A DNA stretch of 64,000 nt. Origin: Phyto melanocephala. Lineage: Eukaryota; Arthropoda; Insecta; Diptera; Rhinophoridae. Shown here one piece after another: positions 11,291-23,000 of the stretch (position 1 is its first letter; the number at the start of each line of letters is the position of its first letter). The notes under the pieces are model-generated. The model did no database searches and was not told the origin of the DNA. It saw nothing but the letters and a program-made list of their open reading frames with translations. The translations under genes and the position numbers were made by a program. The DNA lies in contig OW799236.1 in NCBI GenBank assembly GCA_941918925.1, positions 99,216,562 through 99,280,561 on the forward strand, given 5' to 3'.

Positions 11291-12521
11291 ATACCTTTCA
11301 CACAGTGAACAAGTAAGAGTGCTATATTCGGCCGTGCCGAATCTTATATACCCTTCACAACGTGTAGTCATGCAATAACAGTAGTTTGTATCACCATTCA
11401 TCCCATATAAAAGACGTATATACATTTATAAAAAACATACATATATAAAAACATCCCATTGTAAAATTATAAATTTACGTATGTATGTTAAAAAAAATAA
11501 ATAAAAAAAAATTTAATAACAAAATTATTAAAATATAAAACAAAAAAAAAGAAAAATAAAAAAAAAAATAAAATAAAATTTTAAAAAAAGATAACAATAA
11601 AAATATAAATAATATATAAAATAAAAAATAAAAAAAAATACGGACAGACCGACAGACTGACACGAAATGACAAACCTATGTATATATACCCTTTTTCACT
11701 GTGTAAAGGGTATAAAAAAGGTATATTTAGGTTTGTCATTCCATGTGAAATTTCTACAATTTTCATATCCGACCCCATAAAGTATATATTTTCTGAAAGC
11801 TTATGAATAGGGGAGTCGATTAAGCCCTGTCAGTCTGTCCGTCTGACCGTCTGTCCGTGTGTATGTTGAAATCAACTTTTTGAAGCCCCCCGACATCGCT
11901 TGGACTCGGGTGAGGTATTAAAATATCAGAAATATTCGGGAGTAGATCGGTATTGAAAATCAGAAACATCGGTACATAAACAACTGAGATATGAGCAAAA
12001 ACCCACGACCACCTCGATTTTTTTTTTCACAAAAACAACATTACAACATACAAACGTGGCATTGAATCCCAGCTGAGCCAAAAAAATTTTTTTCTTATTA
12101 TTTTTTTTTTTTAATTTTTTTTTTAATTTTTTTTTTATATTTTTTTTATTTTTTAATTAATATATTATTTAAATTTTTATTATTTTTTTTTTAATTTTTT
12201 TTTAAATATTTTTTTTTTATTTTTTTTTGTTTCATATTTATTATATATATTTTAATTATTTTTTAAAATTTTTTTTTTTAATTTTTTTTTTACATTTTTT
12301 TTTTTTTTTAATTTTTTTTTTAATTTTTTTTTATTTTTTTTTTAACATACATGCGTAAATTTATAATTTTACAATGTGGATGTTTTTATATATGTATAGT
12401 TTTTATATGTTTGTACGTATATCATATGGAATGGTGATACAAACTACTGTTATTGCATGACTACACGGTGTGAAGGGTATATAAGATTCGGCACGGCCGA
12501 ATATAGCGCTCTTACTTGTTT
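11291..12521 (+). mobile_element. HINE interrupted by another HINE
   Basis: The first 18 bases (ATACCTTTCACACAGTGA) are separated from the rest (AAAAAAGGTATATTTAGG onward) by a reverse-oriented HINE at 11309-11714. The element continues to the 3' hairpin and ends CTTACTTGTTT. It includes long T-rich tracts at about 12075-12350. Confidence 0.8.
11309..11714 (-). mobile_element. HINE nested in a HINE 5' hairpin
   Basis: Reverse copy from ACAAGTAAGAGTGCTATAT to CTGTGTAAAGGGTAT with most of the interior deleted. It sits inside the A run of the 5' hairpin loop of the element at 11291-12521, again an A|A (T|T) position. Confidence 0.8.
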
Positions 12522-14014
12522 AAATATGCAGTTTGACATACTGCAGAAAAGTAGATCAGCTGCTTTGTCAACACCACCTGATTAAGAATTCGCCTTGAAC
12601 TATCGTATCGTATATTAACTTTTAATATTTCAATATTTTATTTGGTTGTTTGGTTTAAGCTGGTCTATATGCATTCTCAGAATTCCCATTTTCCCGAATA
12701 ATTTAGTAAATGACTACTAATATTATTAAAATAATACATATAATAAATGATTAACGTTTTTTTCGCCTGTATAATGAACTCGGAAACTCTATTTAAACAA
12801 AACAAACAAAAAGTATATATGTAGCAGCACATAGAAAAAGGGACCTAAGGGTAAAAAAACAATTTTCACTTTTTTTTTTCTGTGGACAACATCTGAGTAT
12901 CGAATGAGACCGATCCCATGCTCCAAAAGTGTTCCCTCCCAGAGATATGCGCGTTTTATAAAAGTGTAGTCTACGATTCTAAGCGCAAATAGAAAGGGAC
13001 CTAACGGTAAAATTTATTTATTTTCATTTTTCCCCCTTCTAAATTAACAAAATAACTTGATTTTACGAAACTACAAAAAATTTATTTTTTTCCTTATGAA
13101 CAATTTAAAAAAATAGAAAAATCATTTAATCTTTAAAATGGCTCTCCTAAACAAAACCTGTTTTTACCCTTAGGTCCCTTTCTCTATGCGCTGTCACATA
13201 CGGTGGCAAAGTTCAAACAAGACGAAAATGTTTTAAAGTTTACGCTTTGAAGACATTTTGGAAATAAACTAGCCCTCGCATGTATGAACAGTAAAGCTAA
13301 CGGCAATAGAATCGACTATTTCGAAGAATTTTCGCTAATAATACGTATACAACAGTTGCATGTGTAAATGCAAGGTTTTTTTTTGAGGTTTAGGATTACA
13401 AAAGTTGTATAAATAAGTATATATTTTATAAAAAAAAAATTATGTATATAAGATTTATATGAAAATTAAATTTAAGTTATGCAAAAGTTTAAATTATATG
13501 TTTTTGTTTTTGGCACCTCAAAAATGATCGATTTTTATGGATCAGCATACTTTATATATCCAATTTTACCTATATAACACTTTATCCCTGTAAGCGGCTA
13601 ACTTCTCGACAAGCCTATAGCGCGATTTATATGGTATTTTATTTTTGAAATACACTTCCTAATTTTTGAGAGAACGAAAATTATCGTTGGGAACAAAGTG
13701 AAATAACTTACTTTTCAAACCATCAAAATTGTGCTATAAACTAGTACTACGGTACTTTCTTTCCTCAATACCGTATTATACAACTGTTCAGAAGAGTACG
13801 TTAATGACAATATTAATTTCATTGTTTTGTTAACGTGCTGGAAAATTTAGCCAAAAATTAAGCCGCCGCCGTTTTTCTTTTTAAATGTGGCCGTGGACAT
13901 AAAATAGTTCAACAACCGCCGTCGACAATTTTGGCTCGGCTTGTTTCCTGATTTACTTTGAAGTTTTTGGTATTATTTTAAAGTATTTTTTTATATATAA
14001 ACGCTTTATTCCAA
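12522..14014. other. Region upstream of Cog4
   Basis: Holds the MITE at 12825-13193 and the presumed Cog4 promoter. A GC-richer patch at 13860-13960 (GCCGCCGCCG, GTGGCCGTGGAC) lies 50-150 bp upstream of the Cog4 ATG and may include the 5' UTR. I see no obvious TATA box or other gene. Confidence 0.5.
12825..13193. mobile_element. MITE with AAAGGGACCTAAGGGTAAAA TIRs
   Basis: Imperfect inverted ends of about 35 bp sharing AAAGGGACCTAAGGGTAAAA, with CAGC outermost at both sides. A third, direct copy of the motif (AAAGGGACCTAACGGTAAAA) lies inside at about 12990. No matching target duplication was found. Confidence 0.6.
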
Positions 14015-17000
14015 ATGGATTTAAAACGATTTTTCTGTGACATTAATGTCGACAATAGTTCAAATGTGGAAGCTTTCTTAAATATAATAAAAAAAAAAGA
14101 GGTTTGGGTAATGTGAAATTCATTGTTGCTTAATAATAATTTTAGTTTAATGTGAATTAGGAAGAAATCGAATTGGAGCTGGAAAGCCTACTAAGCAAAC
14201 AGTGTCATATAGAGTCCAATATGCGAGGAATAACTAAGTCTACATTAGTTTTGACTGAAATGCTTAAGGATTCAAATAAATTAGATGCTCAAATTGGTCG
14301 CACAGCTTTGTTGGCAGAATCAGTAAGTGCTAAGGTACGACGTCTTGATTTAGCACGAAGCCGTGTTTCTGAATGTCAACAACGAGTACATGATTTAATT
14401 GATTTAAAATTGTGCAGTGAGGGTGTTATATCAGCCATCAGTGATGAGGATTTTGAAATTGGTGCTGGTCATATTAATCGATTTTTGACCATGGATTTAC
14501 AACTGCTGAGAAGAACTGCGGACGATGTTCAGGGCTCAGAAAGTTCAGTTAGCCAAGCAATAAGGACTTTAGAAAGTGCCACGGTTGAAATGAGAGATTT
14601 GGTTGTTAGAAAATTTATGGAGGCTGTTAAAAAAGATGATTTAGCATCGGTAGAACGATTTTTCAAAATATTTCCTCTTCTGGGGCGCCATAATGAAGGG
14701 ATTATTAAGTTTTCTAATTATATTTGTACAAAATTATCTATTAAAGCACAGAAGGAATTAAATGCTTCTATGGACATTGCTAAATCTGAAAAGCGTTTAC
14801 CATTGGCCTTTGCAGATACATTAACATCATTGTTGGAAAATTTTGCTCGTGTTGTTGAAGTCAATCAGCCAATTGTAGAAGCTTGCTATGGTTCAGGTTA
14901 CTTGCTAGAAATGCTTCAAGTACTGCAGCTTCAATGTGATTCAGACGTAAAAAGTGTATTACTTGAGTTTAACAAAAACCGAAAAATTGCTCTGAGGACG
15001 CAACAAATTAAGGAAGGATTCTCTCATAACAGTATCAGTAGTAATACTACATCGACTGTATCATTAGGTCATTATCGAAAACAATCGGGAGGCTCGATCG
15101 ATAAGTTAAATCCCAAAGACATTGATGTGACTATTGCTGAAATAACTGTAATGCATTCTAGAGCAGAGTTGTATTTTCGTTTTATGAAGAGGCGGGTAAC
15201 TGTAAGTACATTATTTGGTTTAAATAACGGGGTAAATGTAAGTACATAGCCATTTTTATAAAAATTGAGTTATGAGTAGACTTCGTTACTCGGAATAATA
15301 TTCTTTTGTCCTCATTCACTTTTAGACCCATTATAGTCTTAGGTATTTTTCATTTAATAATAAGATCGTATCATGGAGCGCCAGAGACATATATATTTAT
15401 TGCACACTGTTTTAACGTTGTATATAAAAAGCATTGACTTATTCGGTACATAAGTTGAAACATTCAATGTCTGTACAAATACCGCTATTAATCAAAGTGT
15501 AACTTAAATAGAGTATAAAACGACAAGAACATTTTTTCCCACAATAATTACATACCTAATTGCATACGACCCTAAAAAATATGTTAATGGTTTTTGAATA
15601 ACAACACGAGCCGTCCAAAAATAATCTCCAGTCGTTCGGTTGAAGTTGGTAATTCAGATAATGGAATAACTCATCTACATCTGAGCAATATACAAGATTG
15701 TTATTATCATTATTGTCATCATTGTCAGCTTTAAAAATTTGCTCAAACTGTATTTGTGAATTGTCTCTTGCAAATGTTACTTTCAAGTCACTTTTCGTGA
15801 TATTCCACTGTTTTCGTCAAGATGCTAACATCTCAGTTTGTCTCCATGATAGTTTCAAATCTCGAACAAGATCATGAAAATCTTCATTTGTCACTAAATG
15901 TGGTTCCATCGACTGTGCAACAAATGTCTGGTCACATTCCTTATCTGCAGACGTTTCTTCCTCGGATTCATGTACTTCTTCAGTTGTACTTGCATTATGT
16001 TCGATTATTTCTGGCTTGGATACAGTTGACACATTGGCATAATTAATACGATTACGGTTTTTTTACTTATAACCGACGATGTTTGTTTGACAGAAATAAC
16101 AATCTTCTGGTTTATGAAAAATTTGACGAAGCCAAACCATTGCAGCAGAGAATGGTAAAGGTTGGTTCATAAAATTTTTAGACTTACATTGTTTTAGTGC
16201 AATATAGCAGGTTATGCAAACACATTCGGGTTCATACCATTTGCTAAAAACATACGAACACTTGAAAAAGGCTTTAAAATAAGTAACCAAGGCTTTATTA
16301 TTTTTAAAATCTAATCGATGTTTTTTTGTTAGCAAATAAACCACAGATAAAACAAAAATTATTACGCTTATCACACACTGGAATAAAATTAAAAATCCAG
16401 TTTGTAATTCTATATTAAAGATTAACTTTTTAAAGATTACGGCCAACTTCCTAAACGCAAGTTGCAATTCATAATTTAAAAAAATGCGTATGCAGTGCTA
16501 AACATGTCTTAAGTGCAACCTTGCGTTGCAGAGATTTTTTTGCATTTTATCGGCATTTAGGAATGCTCATGGATCCACTTTTAGTCTCTGCAATATAAAG
16601 TGTTTAATTATTTAAATTATTAGTCTGTGATTTAAATAAACTCTATCAATTAAAAATAATTTATTAAAAATAAACAAAGGAAATACTAACTCAGCCATTG
16701 CAGCTCAAATGTTTGCATACAAAATAAAAATGATACACGATTTTGACAGCTGATACATAGTAAAATGAGTTGCCAAACGATTAGGAACATTGGACATTGC
16801 TAGAAAGTTTACATATGCGTTTACGAAGTGTATGCATTGTAAAGAATGAGATCGATAAAACCCTAACACGAATAAAACGCAATAACTTTGAAACGAATTA
16901 ATCCATTTTAATGAAAATAGCGTGGTTTAACAATAAAATAACAGTAAATTAAAATATTAATGCTTTTTGTAAAAATTCAGCTTTTTTGATGAACTGTTTC

Positions 17001-20000
17001 ACCTTTTCCGGAATTGAGACCATGAGGGTTTTGATGGTATCCTTAGTAACTTTATTGCTGGAATAAGACCATTTCTGGGAAAAAATTTTAGTAGTATTAG
17101 CAACTTGTTTTGTATCCTTCAGCACTCTTTTGACTAAAGCCCAGTAACGTTCGATGGGCCTTAGTTCTGGACAATTAGGTGGATTTGCTTCTTTTGGCAC
17201 TACCAATATATTATTTGTTTCATACCATTCTGCTGCAGATTTACTATAATGACACGACGCTAGGTCGGGCCAAAAATATGTTGACTTATTGTGTTTTCGT
17301 ATGAATGGAAGCAACCTCTTCTGCAAGCACTCCTTGATGTAAATATCAGTGTTGATAGTCCCAGTAGTAATAAATTTACTGCTTCTTTCTCCGCACGTGC
17401 ATATAGCTTGCCAAACTAAGTACTTCTTTGGAAACTTTGTCTTTTTTTGGAACTTAAGTTGGTCATCGACATTACCTCTCCATCGGCCACATAATAACTT
17501 CGCCCTGGGAGCTGAGAAAAGTCGGCAAGAACGTAAGTCTCATCATCCATAATACAACACTCATATTTGTTGATAAAATTTCTAAGCAGTTCTTTGGCAC
17601 GACTTTTTGCATCTAAGTTTTTCTTCGAATTTCTGTCTGGCACTTTCTGAACTTTGTAGGACTTAAGGCCTTCATATCTTTTAACCTTCCTTACAAAAAA
17701 ATCGGAACAGTTTGCTTTTAAGGCGGCTTTACGGTTTGAGAGGTTGGGATTTTGGTTTAGAAGACTAACAATCTTTGAAGCTAACTGTGGGTCAGTTATA
17801 CCTTTTTTAGCTCCACTTCCAGCTTTCCTTTTAATACTACGACGTTCGTTATACACTTTTATCACACGCGAAACTGTTTGTCGTGACACCTTTATCTCAT
17901 TTGCAATAGATTTGTAAGTACGACTGGGATTTTTTAAAAAAATTGTCATTATTTTTTCACGCACTTTTTCTTCGGAATCCATTTTCAAACAAACTAATAA
18001 TCCGATTATGCTATTATTTTGTACACATAATTTGACAAGTTTTTAAATGCAAACTTGATCATAAACAGTTATATTTTTTGTGCATGAAGAAAGGTGGAAT
18101 TAAAAATGTGTGTTAAGGTTTCACTGATCTCATTCTTTAAATATGCATTGCAACTTGCGTTTAGGAAGTCGGCCTACTTTTTTAACTTAAATATTTAAGT
18201 AACACTAATCTTTTCACAAATTCAAAATAGTAACACTTTATTTTTAAAAAAATTAAGCAATTTATTTCTTATATACCCTCTACTTTAGGTATGTAGGTTT
18301 TGTCATTACGTTTTCATTTATGTACACAGTTTGTATGTTTATCATAAATGTTACAATTGACATAAAATGCTTACAAAAAAATTTTATAACATTGTTTTAA
18401 ATATATATATATATATGTTCTTATATAAAAATTAAATTTATTATAATTTTAAAAAGAAACGGACAATGTGAATACTTCCCTTTTAGTATATTTGTAGTTT
18501 AAAGTTTACTTTACAGAATAGTGAAGGGTATATTAAATTCTGCATTACCAAGTGCAATGCACTCAAGTAGTAAATAAATGTAAAAATATCTAACGGCAAA
18601 ATTAAAACAAAAACAAAGAGCATTGCAACTTAACTAAAGTATTTCATTTATCTCTTTTGTTATCTCAGTATAAAAAAAAATTATTCTCACTTAAATTTTT
18701 TGCCGCTTAGGGGTATCAAGTGCCATTTAAAGCTCTTTAAGTAAAGTTTAATAACTTTCACAAATATTATCCGTTTAAAAAAAATTAAAGCTCATATTAT
18801 TTGTAATAAAATTCTATTTCAAAATTTTTATACAAATATATATGCTTTTATAGAAAAAATTATAAAAAAAAGAACTCAAAAGTTTAAAAAACGTAAAAAA
18901 AATAAAAAAATTTCAGATGTTATTACAAAAATTACTATCAATACTTAATTAATATAGCATAAAATGTATACAGTTGGAAAGACCTATTCCTTGTTTTTTA
19001 TAAAGCGTTTTAAAATTAAAAATCGGATTAAAATCAACTGAGTTACGTGTTTCTAAGTACTCGAACATACCCGAAAATGTTTTTTTTAATAACTCCGAAT
19101 TTTGAGGGTGTTTCCGAACATTTTTAAACTGATTTGAGATCTACTCTACAAGGCCTACAACTTACACTAGTATACTTTCCAAGTATATTTTCACTGAAGC
19201 ACCGTGATTATATAAATTATTATATATTTCTTTATTATTTAGCCTTTAATTACAAATTCTAAGGTAAATTTAGGTATATGTGGCATCTTAGGCCATCAGC
19301 TCATCATAAACTGAGATATTTTTTATCTATTTATTCAAAGTAATATAAAGCCTCCTTTGGCAAATTAAAATATAGTTAAATCCTGAACTATAATATTATA
19401 AAAATTAAAAAACCTAACATTTATGACCATTGGTTCCCAATCTTTTGAGAAGAAATCAAATAAGTCTAATAGTAAATTTGACGATCCCAATGCATCGTAA
19501 CAGAAAAAGCCAGAAAGTAAAAATTTATTTCAAGAAGAATGCATTATATACATACATATGTAGTTATACATATGCATACATAAATGTATTCATATTCAAA
19601 CTATTTAAAATAAATCATACTACAAATTGGTAAGAAAAGATAACATATTTAGTCGAAAAGCATTATTTGAGTTGGAAAAACGTCGAAGCTCTATGGGTAA
19701 AAATTCCAAATACGGGCTATTCTAACACTAAAAGATTTTTCAAACAAAGAATTATTTATTTTCGGAATTAAAATTTGAGGGTTCCTAGTTGAATTATTGT
19801 TTAAATTAATATTGATTATTAATAATATTAAGATATACTTCATTATATTATTTTGATTTTAATATGTTGTTTCAATTTTTTTGAGCTAAAGATTATTATT
19901 ATTTTGTATAATAGATAAAAAAATATTTTAAATACAAAGACAGAGTATACATACAACAAAAAGGACTCCCAATAGGATCTCCAGCTTCTCCAATTATAGC

Positions 20001-23000
20001 AGATATTGTTATGGATAAATTATAAAATTGTTGCATAGAGAAATTAAATGTTAAGCCAAAGAAAATTACAAAATATGTTGACGACTTGTTTTGTATTGTC
20101 CCAAATCATTCAATTGATAATACTGTGGAAACATTTAATTATTTCATGATGATATACAATTCACTATTGAGATGGAATGTAACTCTAAAATTCCAGATTT
20201 AGATACATTAGTGATAATAATTAATAATAATAATAAAATAATTTGTTAATAGATTGGTACCAGAAACCTACTTCATCTGGAAGAATCATAAATTATTATT
20301 CGAAACACTCTAAGGGAATTGTTATTTATACGGCAAAGAATTAAATTGAGAAGGTATTAAAGATCAGTGATAAAAAATTTCATAGAAAGAATATAGAAAA
20401 GATGAAAAATATTTTTGATGATAATAATTATCCAATCCAGGTAATTTGTAGATTGAAAAAACAATATAAAAAAAAAGAAAAATTGTAACACAAGATTGAC
20501 AACTGAACCTAAAATTTATAAATCATTAACTTATGTCCCACTTTTATCCGAAAGATTGAAAAACTCAAAAATTTACGACTGTAAAAAATATATAATGGCC
20601 CACAAAACATATAACACGTTAGGTAGACTATTTAGTAAAACAAAAGATAAAATAGATAGATTTGCAATGTCTAATTTAGTGTATAAAATACCATGCAGTG
20701 GTAATGGTGTGGTTCACATTCAACATCGGCCCTTAAAATTCAACCACCCTTTAGTTGTCCGACATCACTCAGATATCTGACAAAAACGTGTATCAAAAAT
20801 GTTAACTCTCCCTCATTTTCTAAAAACTTAAAATAAATTTTCATAAAGTTTAAAATGAGTTTGAAATGTATTATATTTCAAGTTCCTTTATATTTGTTTG
20901 TTTTACGTTAAAATTTATAGAACAACAGTATGCATTCTACTTTTTTAGTTAAATTTGTTTAGGAACTGACCAAAATATAAGTCAACTATTCAGAATTGTC
21001 AATAATTGGACGTATTTTAAAACAAATTATATTTTTATATAAGTATGTTAGGCACTTAGCCAAAATATCTTTAGAAAGCATCAAAGCATACAAATATTAA
21101 CGTTTTATTTTTTGCTGTTTTAGGTTGATATAGAGGCTAGTTCTTTGGATAAAACAACACAGCTCGAAAAATTGGAAAAATTGAATCAAGTATTAAATCA
21201 GTCAGATTTAAGAAGACAAATGCAGGAATTACTGGGAACGTATCTATTATTTGAACGGTAATATAAATTTTGTATACGCCTTTTAGTAAAATTTGCGGTT
21301 CTTACGGAATCGTTAACAAAACTTTTAAAATATTAAAATTTTTGTTAGTTTCTTTTTTTTTATCTAAATATGTATATATGGGCATTTCCATGTCATCGTA
21401 CGTGACATTTGTACTCCTATAAAATTGAATAATTTTTGCAAAAGTAAGAGTTACTGAAACAAAATTAGATATTTATGTTCCATTCAAAGGGTACTTTATT
21501 AAAAAAAAATTAATCATTGTTGTCTAAAATATCCAGAAAAATAAGAATATATCGTACGTGACATAAAACAGACGTGATTTTGATGTATATATGGAAATAT
21601 AAAAAAATCTGCGAATCTTGGGAGGTATTTTTTCTTTTTTGAATTTCTTACACTAAACCAAATATTTTTCATTTAAAATCTATTATACTTAATTGAAAAA
21701 AATCTTTAAATGATTTTATAATAAATTCAATTTAGTATCGTTCGTGACATATCGTACTTGACAGATTTTTCACTAATAGTATTCTTAGATAATAAAATTT
21801 ATATTGTGTTAAGAAAAAAAAATAATGTTTTTGCACTACGTACGTGACGTTAAAATAACATCCAAGGAAAATCAAAAGAAATACCGCTAATTGGACTCTA
21901 TGTTTTCTTTTTATACCCTTTACCTGTAGTGCACAAGGGTATATATAGCTTTGTCATTCCGTTTGTAATTTCTACAATTTTCCGACCCCATAAAGTATAT
22001 ATTTTCTGAAAGCTTATGAATAGAGGAGTCGATTAAGCCCTGACCGTCTGCCCGTGTGTTAGTTGAAATCAACTTTTAGAAGAAACTATATGGTATCAAA
22101 CTCTTGGAAATATCCAGGAATGAATCGCTATTGAAATTCAGCACAATCGCCCCATAACTTTCTGAGATATGAGCAAAAAACCACGACCACCTCGTTTTTT
22201 CACAATTACAACAACAACCTACATACATACTGGTTAAAGTAAACGTGGCATCGAGGCCCAGCTGAGCCAAAAATAATTTTTTTTCATTTTATATATTATT
22301 TATATTTTTTTTTAATTTTTTAAAAAAATTTTTTTATTGTTTTTTTTTTGTTTTAAATACATATTTTTTTTGTAATTTTTTTTTTTATTGAAACATACGT
22401 AAACTCAATTTATAATTCTGCAGTGGGATGTTTTGTATGTGTATGTACGTATTTTATATGAGATGAATGGTGATACAAACAATTGTTATTGCATGACTAC
22501 ACGTTGTGAAGGGTATATAAGATTCGGCACGGCCGAATATAGCACTTTTACTTGTTTCTTATGGATCTTGTTAATTGTTGTTACAATTTATTTTTACAAT
22601 TTAGTAGTTAAAAAAAAATTGATTGCAATTCTTTAAAATAAGTCAAAGAGATAATCAGATTAAACTCTTATTATTGCCCTTAAAATAATTTAATAAGCTC
22701 TTAATACCTGCGCATAGTAAAATTATATTTTTTTATCAATAAACTTATATTGAAAAACTTGCAAGAGTTTTTATTTTATTTGACATATTCATGGAAATGA
22801 CCATATGTATGTATATATTAACAATATCTACCATATATTTATTCATTCGTGTATTTTTCAACTACGTAGTGATTTTCATTTTGTGTTGTAACAAACTAAA
22901 TGAATAGTCTCATCTTGAAAATCCTTACCAATTGTGTCTGCAGGTAACAATAAATCATGCCCGCTACCAGTAGCTAATGGTGGTCCGCAAGGTTTTATCT

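Larger units (their letters stand above)
16441..18174. mobile_element. Outer TIR element hosting the DD37E transposon
   Basis: The ends share TTCCTAAACGCAAGTTGCAA in inverted orientation, starting GGCC at both sides; flanks are TAC or TA. Without the nested 1296-bp Tc1-like element it would be about 440 bp, a typical MITE. The nested transposon lies only about 37 bp from the right terminus. Confidence 0.75.
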
